From Fen-1273 sp963748405 (GTDB taxonomy: Bacteria; Bacteroidota; Ignavibacteria; UBA10030; UBA6906), in NCBI GenBank assembly GCA_963748405.1, contig CAVVIT010000011.1:248001-312000 (forward strand): a DNA stretch of 64,000 nt, written 5' to 3'. Each line of letters starts with the position of its first letter. Position 1 is the first letter of the stretch. The position numbers were made by a program, and so were the translations under genes. The notes under the pieces were generated by a model. That model saw only the letters and a program-made list of their open reading frames with translations. It was not told the DNA's origin and ran no database searches. Positions 17,712 to 26,597 of the stretch are shown here, piece by piece.

Positions 17712-19877
17712 ATGTTACAGAAGAGAGACGATTACGGGCTCACGCCGGTGAAGAGCAGGACATTTCTGCTCATCGCCTCTCTCATCCTTGTGACCACCGG
17801 TCCCGCCCTTGCCGGGGGGAATGCCGATTGCCTTGCCTGCCATGCGGACAAGGGGGCCACGATGTCCCGGAAGGGGAAGACCATATCCCTGTACGTCGAT
17901 GCAGGGAAGTTCGGGGCGTCCGCCCACGCAGAACTTGATTGCGTGTCATGCCACGAGGGATTCAGTCCTTCCGACCTTCCCCACGCAAAGAAGATCCGGC
18001 CGGTCAACTGTCTTTCCTGCCACGACGGCGAACAGTTCGCGCATTTCGGTCAGAGCGTTCACGGCGCACTCAAAGGCGGCGTCCCTGTGGCATCGTGCGC
18101 GGACTGCCACAGCGCGCACGCCGTCGCGAAGGTGACGGCGGAGCCCCCGTCGGAAAGGAAACAATTCGCCCTCGCCACGTGCTCGCGGTGCCATCCTTCG
18201 GAAGAGGCGCAGTTCATGGCATCGGACCACGGTGCCGCGCTCGCCTCCGGGGTCACGGGAGCGCCGACGTGCATCGACTGTCACGACGAGCACAACGTCA
18301 AAATGCCGTCGGATTCGACGTCGCAGACGAGCCGTTCGAGAGTGGCCGCCATGTGCCTCCGATGCCATCTCGACAACCCGGACGTCAGGGCGAAGGTCGG
18401 TCCTTCGGCGGGGTTCGTGTCGAGCTACGAGAACAGCGTCCATGCGCGCGCGATGGCCGGGGGGAACGAAGCCGCCGCGACGTGCATCGACTGCCACGGC
18501 GCGCACGAGATGAAGAAGGGATCGCGGGCGGATTCAAAAGTCGCCAGGGCGAACATCGCGCAGACGTGCGGACAGTGTCACGGAGACATCCTCGAGCAGT
18601 ACAGGGGGAGCATCCACGGAACTTCGTTCGCCTCCGGCGTCACGGCGTCGGCGACGTGCACCGACTGCCACGGCGAGCACAACATCCTCTCGCCGAAGGA
18701 CGCGGCATCCCCCGTGGCGGCCCGCAACGTCTCGGCCCAGGTCTGCTCGCCGTGCCACGCGTCCGTCAAGCTCGCGGCGAAGTACGGCCTCGCGGCGGAC
18801 CGCTTCCAGACGTTCTCCGACAGCTACCACGGCCTTGCCGGGAAGGCGGGAGACGTCGCGGTCGCGAACTGTGCCAGCTGCCACGGCGTGCACGACATCA
18901 AGCCGTCGTCCGATTCGACGTCCCGGATATCGAGGAACAATCTCGTCAGGACGTGCGGGACGTGCCATCCCGGCGCGAACGAGAACTTCACGAAGGGGGC
19001 GGTGCACGTCATCGCGACGACGCGCAACGACAGCCTCATGTACCTCGTCTCGACGGGCTACATCCTTCTCATCGTCGTCGTCATCGGCGGGATGATACTC
19101 CACAACGTCCTGGACTTTGTCAGAAAATCGAAGCGGCAGCTGATGTACAGGAGGGGGCTGCTCGCGCGGAACCACGTCGGCCACCGGCTCTATCTCCGGA
19201 TGTCCCTGTCCGAACGGGTCCAGCACGGGACGCTCGCGCTCAGTTTCATTCTCCTTGTCCTCACGGGATTTGCCCTCAAGTTCCCCGACGCCTGGTGGGT
19301 CGCACCCATCGCCGACATCAGCCCGCTCATATTCGCGGCCCGGGGGATACTCCACAGGACCGCCGCGGTCATGCTCGTTCTCGCAGGACTCTATCACAGC
19401 TACTACATCTTTTTCGTTCCCCGGGGGAAACAGCTCCTGCGCGACCTGATGCCCGTCCCGGCTGATCTGCGCGACGCCCTCGCCGTCATGAGATACAATC
19501 TCGGGTTTTCGAGCGAGAAGCCCCGGTTCGGCAGGTTCAGCTACATCGAAAAGAGCGAGTACTGGGCGCTCGTCTGGGGGACGATCGTCATGGGCGTGAC
19601 CGGCGGGATCCTCTGGTTCGACAATACGTTCCTCGGTCTCCTGACGAAGCTCTGGTGGGACATCGCGCGGACCGTCCACTATTACGAGGCCTGGCTGGCG
19701 ACGCTGGCGATCATCGTGTGGCACTTTTATTTCGTCATATTCAACCCCGACAGCTACCCGATCAACCTGGCGTTCTGGAAAGGGACGCTGACGGAAGAGG
19801 AGATGCAGGAGGAGCACCCGCTCGAGATCGAAGCTCTCAAGAAGAAGGAGGCTCAGGCCGACGAGGCTGACAGGTGA
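17712..19877 (+). CDS. 13-haem cytochrome c fused to a cytochrome b membrane domain (CbcL-like)
   Basis: A 721-residue inner-membrane electron-transfer protein. A signal or anchor helix at about 17-35 is followed by a periplasmic domain with 13 CxxCH motifs (first at CLACH, last at CGTCH, residues ~40-420). Many are in CxDCHxxH pairs typical of bis-His multihaem folds. After a transmembrane helix (YLVSTGYILLIVVVIGGMIL) comes a b561/FdnI-like domain of four or five helices with His residues suitable for two haems b. The order multihaem c plus di-haem b is that of Geobacter CbcL, a quinol dehydrogenase for extracellular electron transfer; the resemblance is architectural. It is the first gene after the sigma54-like site. 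A quinol-to-periplasm role is inferred. Confidence 0.9.
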   Translation: MLQKRDDYGLTPVKSRTFLLIASLILVTTGPALAGGNADCLACHADKGATMSRKGKTISLYVDAGKFGASAHAELDCVSCHEGFSPSDLPHAKKIRPVNCLSCHDGEQFAHFGQSVHGALKGGVPVASCADCHSAHAVAKVTAEPPSERKQFALATCSRCHPSEEAQFMASDHGAALASGVTGAPTCIDCHDEHNVKMPSDSTSQTSRSRVAAMCLRCHLDNPDVRAKVGPSAGFVSSYENSVHARAMAGGNEAAATCIDCHGAHEMKKGSRADSKVARANIAQTCGQCHGDILEQYRGSIHGTSFASGVTASATCTDCHGEHNILSPKDAASPVAARNVSAQVCSPCHASVKLAAKYGLAADRFQTFSDSYHGLAGKAGDVAVANCASCHGVHDIKPSSDSTSRISRNNLVRTCGTCHPGANENFTKGAVHVIATTRNDSLMYLVSTGYILLIVVVIGGMILHNVLDFVRKSKRQLMYRRGLLARNHVGHRLYLRMSLSERVQHGTLALSFILLVLTGFALKFPDAWWVAPIADISPLIFAARGILHRTAAVMLVLAGLYHSYYIFFVPRGKQLLRDLMPVPADLRDALAVMRYNLGFSSEKPRFGRFSYIEKSEYWALVWGTIVMGVTGGILWFDNTFLGLLTKLWWDIARTVHYYEAWLATLAIIVWHFYFVIFNPDSYPINLAFWKGTLTEEEMQEEHPLEIEALKKKEAQADEADR

Positions 19878-19990
19878 AAACCGGGAATTCAGGCAATATT
19901 CTGCCATTTCCGCCGTAAGGAGTGTGGATTCTTTTGTCTGAATGTTGTACATTTTTTCACCACCTTCGATGCTCCGACTCCGGAGTGATC

Positions 19991-20004
19991 GGCATAACAG
20001 ATGC
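19991..20004 (+). promoter_or_regulatory. Weak sigma54-like site before the tetrahaem gene
   Basis: CGGCAT-AACAG-ATGC keeps the GG-N10-GC spacing, but the first base is C and the -12 half is weak. It is also an inverted repeat (GGCAT/ATGCC), so it could be a protein-binding site instead. Confidence 0.2.
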
Positions 20005-20089
20005 CGCACCCCTCCATCCCCGGGTGGTGTCCCGTTCTTCGTCCTGCTCTTTACTTACCAATTTTCACACTTCAGGGAGGATTCACTGC

Positions 20090-20632
20090 ATGAGAGCACT
20101 CACAGTGTGCATCGCGCTCGTTCTCGCCGTCCTGTTTCTCGGCGGAACCGCCGCAGCCGACAACAAATACGTCGGGGCGAAATTCTGCGGCATGTGTCAC
20201 AAGATGAAAGAAAAAGGAGAGGCCTACGCGGTATGGGAGAAGAGCGCGCACGCCCACGCGTTCGAAACGCTCAAGACCAAGGCGGCCGATGAATTTGCGA
20301 AGAAACGGGGACTGAAGACGCCCGCGGCGGAAAGCCCCGAGTGCCTGAAGTGCCACGTGACCGGAGGCGGAGCCGCCTCGAACGTCGAGGCCACGTTCAA
20401 GAAAGAGGAAGGCGTCACGTGCGAAGCGTGTCACGGTGCGGCGTCAGCGTACAAGATGATCCACACGAAGGGCGACCTTGCAAAGTCCAAAGAGGCGGGG
20501 CTGATGATTCCCGACAAGGCCGATGCGAAATTCTGCGAGAAGTGCCACAACGCGGAAAGCCCGACGTTCAAGGGATTCAAGATTGCGGAGATGTGGGCCA
20601 AGATCGAGCACCACGGTCCGCCCAAGAAGTAA
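20090..20632 (+). CDS. Tetrahaem cytochrome c554-family protein
   Basis: A 180-residue periplasmic cytochrome. The frame is open upstream, but the ATG at 20090 follows AGGGAGG by nine bases and starts a signal peptide ending TAAAD. Four CxxCH motifs are seen (CGMCH, CLKCH, CEACH, CEKCH). The segment AKFCGMCHKMKEKGEAYAVWEKSAHAHAFETL is typical of the cytochrome c554 domain; the His pair in SAHAHAF may supply distal ligands. It probably shuttles electrons between the inner-membrane cytochromes and the outer-membrane conduit encoded by its neighbours. It is separated from the next gene by a strong hairpin. Confidence 0.9.
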   Translation: MRALTVCIALVLAVLFLGGTAAADNKYVGAKFCGMCHKMKEKGEAYAVWEKSAHAHAFETLKTKAADEFAKKRGLKTPAAESPECLKCHVTGGGAASNVEATFKKEEGVTCEACHGAASAYKMIHTKGDLAKSKEAGLMIPDKADAKFCEKCHNAESPTFKGFKIAEMWAKIEHHGPPKK

Positions 20633-20647
20633 TCACACCGGGACGTC

Positions 20648-20678
20648 CGCCGGACCCCCGCACAAGGGGGGTCCGGCG
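20648..20678 (+). other. Strong intercistronic hairpin
   Basis: A perfect 12-base-pair stem (CGCCGGACCCCC paired with GGGGGTCCGGCG) with a 7-base loop, in the 72-base gap after the tetrahaem gene. No T-run follows, so it is more likely an RNA-processing or stability stem, or a partial attenuator, than a full terminator. Confidence 0.6.
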
Positions 20679-20704
20679 CAGTTCCGTCTTCCACAGAGGG
20701 AAGA

Positions 20705-22201
20705 ATGACAAGAAGGATACTGCCGAATTCGTTTTACAACCCGGTGACGCTCGCCGGCGGCCTCGTGGCGGGGATCAGCTTCGGCCTGATCCTCTTCCTG
20801 ATGCTGCTGGAGTCCCTGTCCGGTTCGCCGAAGCCGTACATGGGGATCATCGCGTTCGTCTTCCTTCCGGCCATCCTTGTCCTGGGCCTTGCCGCCGCCA
20901 CGCTCGGCGTGTGGAGGGAGCACAGGCGCGCCCGCGCCGGGAAACAGGTCGAGCATCACCTGCCGCAGATCGATTTCAACAACCCCCGGCACAGGGCGGC
21001 GTTCGGATTCATCGCCGTCGGCACGATCCTCCTCCTGGTGTTCTCCGCGTTCGGGAGCTTCAAGGCGTACGAACATACCGACTCCGACCAGTTCTGCGGA
21101 GAGAGCTGCCACACGGTGATGAAGCCCGAATACACCGCGTACCAGTACTCCCCGCACGCCCGGGTCGGTTGCGTGAAGTGTCACATCGGTCCCGGGGCGG
21201 GCTGGTTCGTCCGGTCCAAGCTCTCGGGGACGTACCAGCTGTACGCCGTGACGTTCGACAAATACCCCCGGCCGATTCCCACGCCGATCGAAAACCTCCG
21301 CCCGGCGCAGGAGACGTGCGAGCAGTGTCACTGGCCGAAGCAGTTCTACAGCGAGAAGGAAGTCAAGAACACCTACTTCATGTCCGACGAAAAGAACTCC
21401 CGGTGGTCGCTCAACCTCCTCATCAAGATCGGCGGGGGGAACATCGAAGCGGGCCCCACCTCCGGGATCCACTGGCACATGAACATCGCCAATGAGCTGA
21501 CGTACATCCCGGCCGATTCGACGCGCCAAGTCATCCCCTGGATCCGCGCGAAGCATCCGGACGGCACGGTGACGGTGTACAAGAGCACTGAGAGCACGCT
21601 GAGCGACGAGGAGCTCCTGAAGCGCCCTGTCCGCCGGATGGACTGCATCGACTGTCACAATCGTCCGACACACATTTACCACCCTCCGGCCCGGTCGGTG
21701 AACCACGTGATGGAACTGGGCTGGATCGATCCGTCGCTCCCGGGGGTGAAGGCCCTTGCCGTCCGCGCGCTCGAATATCCCTACAGTTCCACCGAGGCGG
21801 CCATGGACAGCATCAGGCTCACGGTCGAGGGGTACTATGCCTCGCAGTATCCCGCCGTCGCCTCGTCGTCGAAGGCGGCCATCGAGAGGACGGTCGATGA
21901 ATTGCGGAAGATTTACAGCCGCAACTACTTCCCCCACATGCGGGTGAACTGGAAAACCTACCCGGACAACATCGGCCACATGTATTACCCGGGGTGCTTC
22001 CGCTGTCATGACGGCAAACACGTCTCGGACGCCGGGGTGGTCCTCTCCAAGGACTGCAACACCTGCCATACGATCCTGGCGCAGCAGTTTCAGCAGGACA
22101 CGCTCAGGATCTCCCTCGGGGGGATCGAGTACCGCCATCCCGTGGACATCGGCGACGCATGGAAGGAAACGAACTGCAGTGATTGTCATAACAGCAACTA
22201 G
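20705..22201 (+). CDS. Seven-haem NapC/NirT-family membrane cytochrome (ImcH-like layout)
   Basis: A 498-residue quinol-oxidising cytochrome. The N-terminal part has hydrophobic helices at about 14-35, 44-65 and 98-118. The NapC/NirT domain follows with its first haem site in FCGESCHTVMKPEY, then CVKCH, CEQCH, CIDCH, CFRCH, CNTCH and CSDCH. The first site is CX3CH rather than CxxCH, so six sites are standard and one is expanded. NapC/NrfH family members take electrons from menaquinol; the seven-haem version with about 500 residues resembles Geobacter ImcH. The stop is 12 bases before the Rieske gene, so quinol-linked genes are grouped. Confidence 0.88.
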   Translation: MTRRILPNSFYNPVTLAGGLVAGISFGLILFLMLLESLSGSPKPYMGIIAFVFLPAILVLGLAAATLGVWREHRRARAGKQVEHHLPQIDFNNPRHRAAFGFIAVGTILLLVFSAFGSFKAYEHTDSDQFCGESCHTVMKPEYTAYQYSPHARVGCVKCHIGPGAGWFVRSKLSGTYQLYAVTFDKYPRPIPTPIENLRPAQETCEQCHWPKQFYSEKEVKNTYFMSDEKNSRWSLNLLIKIGGGNIEAGPTSGIHWHMNIANELTYIPADSTRQVIPWIRAKHPDGTVTVYKSTESTLSDEELLKRPVRRMDCIDCHNRPTHIYHPPARSVNHVMELGWIDPSLPGVKALAVRALEYPYSSTEAAMDSIRLTVEGYYASQYPAVASSSKAAIERTVDELRKIYSRNYFPHMRVNWKTYPDNIGHMYYPGCFRCHDGKHVSDAGVVLSKDCNTCHTILAQQFQQDTLRISLGGIEYRHPVDIGDAWKETNCSDCHNSN

Positions 22202-22213
22202 CCGGAAGAGGCG

Positions 22214-22663
22214 ATGACAGCAGCCCCGGAAGGATCGCAGGACAGGCGGGATTTTCTGAAGGTCGCCCTTGGCGGGGGGTTCATCGCATGGGCGGCGGCC
22301 GTGCTCTACCCCGTCTTCTCGTATCTGAAGCCGCCGAAGCAGGCGGAGGTCGAGGTGACGAGCGTGAAGGTGGGGAAGGTCGGCGGGATCGAGAAGGACT
22401 CCGGGACGATCGTGCGGTTCGGCTCGAAACCGGTGATCCTCATCCGGACGGCGGCAGGGGATTTCCGCGCGTTCTCCGCGACCTGCACGCACCTTGACTG
22501 CACGGTGCAGTACAAGAAGGAGCTGGGCGTGATCTGGTGCGCGTGCCATAACGGGAAGTACGACCTCACCGGACGGAACATCTCGGGCCCTCCCCCGCGG
22601 CCGCTCGACGAATACCGGGTCATCGTCCAGGGAGACGAAGTCTCCGTCTCGAAGAAGACATGA
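22214..22663 (+). CDS. Rieske [2Fe-2S] protein, Tat-exported
   Basis: A 149-residue Rieske subunit of a cytochrome bc/b6f-type complex. R11-R12 in DRRDFLK followed by a hydrophobic stretch is a twin-arginine signal-anchor. Cluster ligands are C91 and H93 (CTHLDC) and C109 and H112 (CACHNG); C96 and C111 can form the stabilising disulfide. The cytochrome b gene starts inside its stop codon (ATGA overlap), so the two are coupled. No cytochrome c1 or f gene is present; the adjacent multihaem cytochromes presumably accept the electrons. Confidence 0.95.
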   Translation: MTAAPEGSQDRRDFLKVALGGGFIAWAAAVLYPVFSYLKPPKQAEVEVTSVKVGKVGGIEKDSGTIVRFGSKPVILIRTAAGDFRAFSATCTHLDCTVQYKKELGVIWCACHNGKYDLTGRNISGPPPRPLDEYRVIVQGDEVSVSKKT

Positions 22664-23733
22664 AAACACCGCTGAAAAACCTTTACGCCTGGCTTGACGA
22701 GCGGGTCAAGATCAGCGACCTGGTCCAGTTCATGGGGAAGAAGTACGTCCCCGTGCACCGCCATTCCATCTGGTACTACTTCGGCGGCGTGGCCCTGTTC
22801 CTGTTCATCATCCAGGTGACGACGGGCATCCTTCTCCTCCTCTATTACAAGGGGAGCGAGACGCTGGCATTCGAGAGCATCCAGTTCATCATGTCGAAGG
22901 TGGCGTTCGGCTGGCTCGTCCGGTCCATCCACAGCTGGGCCGCGAATCTCTTCATTCTTGCGGCCGTCATCCACATGTTCAGCGTCTATTTCGAACGTTC
23001 CTACAGGAATCCCCGGGAGATCACATGGCTGACGGGGATGCTGATGCTGTTCCTCGGCCTCGGGTTCGGGTTCAGCGGCTACCTCCTGCCGTGGAACGAG
23101 CTCGCGTTTTTCGCGACGAAGGTCGGCACCGACATCGCCGGCGTGGTCCCCGTGGTGGGCAAACCGATCATGATGTTCCTCCGCGGCGGGGATGACGTGA
23201 CCGGCGCGACCCTGTCGAGGTTCTTCGGGTTCCACGTGGCGGTGTTTCCGGGCATATTCACGTTCCTTCTCGTCGTCCATCTCGTGCTCGTGCAGCGGCA
23301 GGGGATGAGCGAGCCCCTGGGGCTCGATGCGGCCCACGAGCGGAAGACGATGCCCTTCTTCCCCAATTTCATGCTCCGCGACGTCCTCCTCTGGCTCATC
23401 GTGCTGAACGTCCTGGCGGTCCTCGCGGTCTTCTTCCCGTGGGACCTGGGGAGGAAGGCCGATCCGTTTGCCTCCGCCCCCGCCGGTATCCGGCCGGAGT
23501 GGTACTTCCTGTTCATGTTCCAGAGCCTCAAGTATTTTCCGGCGAAGATCCTCTTCCTCGACGGGGAGGTCCTCGGGATCGGGCTCTTCGGCGCCGCCGG
23601 ACTCCTCTGGCTCCTCGTCCCTTTCTGGGACAGGTCGAGCGCCCGGGGCGTGAGGGGGAGGTCGATCTCCTACATCGGGATCGGCGTCGTCGCCTACATA
23701 CTCGTTTTTACCATACTCGGGTGGATTTCGTGA
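22660..23733 (+). CDS. Cytochrome b of a Rieske/cytochrome b complex
   Basis: A 357-residue polytopic quinol oxidase subunit. Histidines in RSIHSWAANLFILAAVIH and FHVAVFPGIFTFLLVVH are placed to ligate two haems b. The Qo-site motif PEWY is present (GIRPEWYFLFMF). The single-chain length of about 360 residues with roughly eight helices fits the bc/b6f family with a shortened C-terminus. It overlaps the Rieske gene upstream by four bases and the 11-haem cytochrome gene downstream by four bases, indicating one functional unit in which the multihaem protein replaces cytochrome c1. Confidence 0.95.
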   Translation: MKTPLKNLYAWLDERVKISDLVQFMGKKYVPVHRHSIWYYFGGVALFLFIIQVTTGILLLLYYKGSETLAFESIQFIMSKVAFGWLVRSIHSWAANLFILAAVIHMFSVYFERSYRNPREITWLTGMLMLFLGLGFGFSGYLLPWNELAFFATKVGTDIAGVVPVVGKPIMMFLRGGDDVTGATLSRFFGFHVAVFPGIFTFLLVVHLVLVQRQGMSEPLGLDAAHERKTMPFFPNFMLRDVLLWLIVLNVLAVLAVFFPWDLGRKADPFASAPAGIRPEWYFLFMFQSLKYFPAKILFLDGEVLGIGLFGAAGLLWLLVPFWDRSSARGVRGRSISYIGIGVVAYILVFTILGWIS

Positions 23734-25226
23734 AACAGGCCCTCATCCCTCGCGCGGTGCTTGCCCTGGCGGTCCTGCTCCTGGCGATCCCGTCCCCCGC
23801 CTCCGCCGGTGACGGCTGCCTTGCATGCCACAGGGGGCTCGGGGACAAACCCTCGGAGATGTTCTCCCACGACGTTCACGCCCGCAGCGGGGTCACGTGC
23901 GCCGGCTGCCACGGGGGGGACGCGGGGACGGACGATATGGACCGGGCGATGAGCAAGGGGGCGGGCTTCACGGGGAAGCCGTCGGGGGACGGAATCTCCG
24001 CGATGTGCGCCCGGTGCCACGCGGACTCCGCGAGGATGTCCGCCTCCCGTCCGGGGATCCCCACGGACCAGTTCGCCTCGCTCATGGGGAGCGTCCACGG
24101 GCGGCTTTCCCTGAACGGGAAAGAACGCATCGTGCAGTGCACGACGTGCCACGGGGCGCACGGCATACTGCCGGTGAGCGATCCGCACTCCCCCGTCAAC
24201 CCGCTGAACGTCGTGGCGACGTGCACCTCGTGCCACAACGATGCGAAATACATGCGGCAGTACAACCCGGCCCTGGCGGTCGATCAGCTCGACAAATACA
24301 GGACGAGCGTTCACGGCCTCCGGAACGCCGCCGGGGACGGCCGGGTCGCCGAGTGCGCGAGCTGCCACGGAAGTCACGGGATCCTGTCGGCGAAGGACGT
24401 GAGGTCGAAAGTGTATCCCACGAACCTTCCCGCGACGTGCGCGTCGTGCCACAGCGACCCGGAGCATATGCGCGGCTACGGGATTCCCACCGACCAGTTC
24501 GCCCGGTACTCCGTGAGCGTTCACGGGATCGCGCTCCTGCAGAAGAAGGATCTCGGGGCGCCGGCCTGCAACGGCTGCCACGGCAATCACGGCGCGACCC
24601 CTCCGGGCGTAGAGTCGATATCCAAGGTCTGCGGCACCTGCCACGCGCTGAACGCCGATCTCTTCTCCTCGAGCCCGCACAAGGGGGCGTTCGATGCCGC
24701 CGGTCTTCCCGAATGCGAAACGTGCCACGGGAACCACGGGATCCTGCCGGCGACGTCCGCCCTGCTGGGAAACGGGCCGGACGCGCTCTGCGGCAGGTGC
24801 CACGCCGCGGGGGATTCGGGGTACGCCGCCGCCGGGACGATGCGCCTGCTCATCGACAGTCTTGCGTCGCAGCAGAAATCGGCGCGGGCGCTCGTGGAGG
24901 AGGCCGAGCAGAAGGGGATGGAGATTGCCGAAGCCAAGTTCAGGCTCCGGGACGTCCATCAGGCCGAGCTTGAGGCGCGGACGATGGTGCACGCCTTCAG
25001 CGAGCCGAAATTTGCCGCGGTGATCGGAAAGGGGCTTGCGGTTGGTTCCGGTGTGTCGGCGGAAGCCTCCGACACGATACACGAGTTCTATTTCAGGCGG
25101 ATCGGCCTGGGCGTGGCAACGCTGATCATCACGTTGCTCGCCGTCTCGCTCTACGTCTACGTCAGGCGGATCGAACGCCGCCAGGCGGGGAACGGCCGGG
25201 CGCCCGGGGGAGCCACGCCCCGGTGA
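23730..25226 (+). CDS. 11-haem cytochrome c with C-terminal membrane anchor
   Basis: A 498-residue periplasmic cytochrome. I place the start at GTG 23730, which overlaps the cytochrome b stop (GTGA) and opens a signal peptide ending SPASAGD. Eleven CxxCH motifs run from CLACH to CGRCH, many followed by GxHGI segments that suggest repeated cytochrome units. After the haem region a charged helical stretch (about 370-430) leads to a single membrane helix (GLGVATLIITLLAVSLYVYV) and a basic tail. The tight overlap suggests it is the electron acceptor of the Rieske/cytochrome b complex, taking the place of cytochrome c1. Confidence 0.9.
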   Translation: MKQALIPRAVLALAVLLLAIPSPASAGDGCLACHRGLGDKPSEMFSHDVHARSGVTCAGCHGGDAGTDDMDRAMSKGAGFTGKPSGDGISAMCARCHADSARMSASRPGIPTDQFASLMGSVHGRLSLNGKERIVQCTTCHGAHGILPVSDPHSPVNPLNVVATCTSCHNDAKYMRQYNPALAVDQLDKYRTSVHGLRNAAGDGRVAECASCHGSHGILSAKDVRSKVYPTNLPATCASCHSDPEHMRGYGIPTDQFARYSVSVHGIALLQKKDLGAPACNGCHGNHGATPPGVESISKVCGTCHALNADLFSSSPHKGAFDAAGLPECETCHGNHGILPATSALLGNGPDALCGRCHAAGDSGYAAAGTMRLLIDSLASQQKSARALVEEAEQKGMEIAEAKFRLRDVHQAELEARTMVHAFSEPKFAAVIGKGLAVGSGVSAEASDTIHEFYFRRIGLGVATLIITLLAVSLYVYVRRIERRQAGNGRAPGGATPR

Positions 25227-25289
25227 GAAGGGTCCCGCTTTACGCTTCAGGCAACGCACAGGCGGATACATGAAGGAGGACACCCACAC

Positions 25290-26597
25290 GTGACACGTCG
25301 CGTATGCACAGCTCTCTTGCCGCTGCTCATCCTGGGGGCCGCGTCGGCCTCCGCGCAACTGGTGAGCGGCAGGTTCACGACATCATTCTATACGTTCCAG
25401 CGGTTCGACACCGTGGGAAGTTCGCGCACCTACCTCCGGGCGTACGAATCAGCCCAGCTCTCCATGGCGCAGAACGATTTTTCGGTCCATGCCTACCTGC
25501 AGGGGGCGGTCAACGGGACCAGCCAGTTCGGGGACGACGGGAACGTCCGGTTCTACAATCTCTACTTCCGCTGGGCGAACATCGCCCGGGCGCTGGACCT
25601 GAGCCTGGGACGGCAGGCGGTGTACGCGGGGGTGGGGAACGGAACGATCGACGGTCTCACGGCACGTGCCAGGATCCTGGACGACAGGATCACGGTGACG
25701 GGGTACGGGGGATCGACGGTCAACGACGCGTACACGGGGGTGCGGAAAGACTGGCACGACAATCTCAACCTGGGGGGCCAGGTGATCACGACGCTCATCC
25801 CCGGCGCCCGCATCGGGCTGAGCTACATGAACAAGCGCGAGGAAGCGGATCCCTACTGGACGCTCCGCTCGCGCGACACGACGTTCACCCCGGTCCCCTA
25901 TTACATCGCCAACGAGTCGGTCGCCAGGCAGCTCGGCAGCGCCGACGCCTCGTGGTGGTACGGCGACGTCCTTTCGGTGTACGGCCGGTACGATTATGAT
26001 TTCAACTACATGGAGACCTCGCGCGGCCAGGGATCGGTCCGCGTGAACGTCACCCCCGTCCTTGCGCTGACCGGGGACTACACGTACAGGAAGCCGCAGA
26101 TTTCCTTCAACTCGATATTCTCGGCGTTCACGATGAACGCGACGACGCAGGTGGAGGGGGGGGTCGAATACGGATTCACCCCGCTGCTCCGCGCGTTCGG
26201 CAAGCTCGGGGTGGTGTCGTACACCGACACGACGAGCATGACCTGGTCGGTCGGCCTCAACAGCGGATACGGCAGCGTCAGCTACAGCGGGAGCAACGGC
26301 TTCGCCGGGGCCCTGCAGTCGTTCAGCGTGATGGGGACGTATCCCTTTTTCGGCACGGTTCTCGTGCCGAGTCTCGGCCTGTCGTACACGTCGTACAGGC
26401 TCACCGCGGATGACCCGAGGGACAACGCCCTGGCCGTCCTCCTGGGGGCGACGGTGCGGCCGGTCCGCAATTTTTCGTTTGACGTGCAGGGACAGTGGAT
26501 GAACAACAGGCTGTATGCCCGCGACATGCGGCTGCAGGTGAAGCTGATGTACTGGTTCGCCGAGCGCGTGTCGCTCTTTTCACAGGAGGTGAATTGA
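25290..26597 (+). CDS. Outer-membrane beta-barrel of a porin-cytochrome conduit
   Basis: A 435-residue protein from GTG at 25290 with AAGGAGG about ten bases upstream. The signal peptide ends SASAQ. The remainder alternates hydrophobic and polar residues with many aromatic girdle residues and short turns (for example RAYESAQLSMAQNDFSVHAY, RQAVYAGVGNG), as in a barrel of perhaps 16-20 strands. I do not recognise a specific transporter family. It sits between an 11-haem and a 14-haem cytochrome gene, and its stop overlaps the next start (TGATG). By context it is probably the pore through which a multihaem cytochrome passes electrons across the outer membrane, as in MtrB- or Geobacter porin-cytochrome complexes. 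Confidence 0.75.
   Translation: MTRRVCTALLPLLILGAASASAQLVSGRFTTSFYTFQRFDTVGSSRTYLRAYESAQLSMAQNDFSVHAYLQGAVNGTSQFGDDGNVRFYNLYFRWANIARALDLSLGRQAVYAGVGNGTIDGLTARARILDDRITVTGYGGSTVNDAYTGVRKDWHDNLNLGGQVITTLIPGARIGLSYMNKREEADPYWTLRSRDTTFTPVPYYIANESVARQLGSADASWWYGDVLSVYGRYDYDFNYMETSRGQGSVRVNVTPVLALTGDYTYRKPQISFNSIFSAFTMNATTQVEGGVEYGFTPLLRAFGKLGVVSYTDTTSMTWSVGLNSGYGSVSYSGSNGFAGALQSFSVMGTYPFFGTVLVPSLGLSYTSYRLTADDPRDNALAVLLGATVRPVRNFSFDVQGQWMNNRLYARDMRLQVKLMYWFAERVSLFSQEVN

Noticed and set aside
18534..20009. Minus-strand open frame opposite the 13-haem cytochrome gene
   Set aside because: The sense strand has 13 regularly placed CxxCH motifs, so the antisense frame is a shadow.
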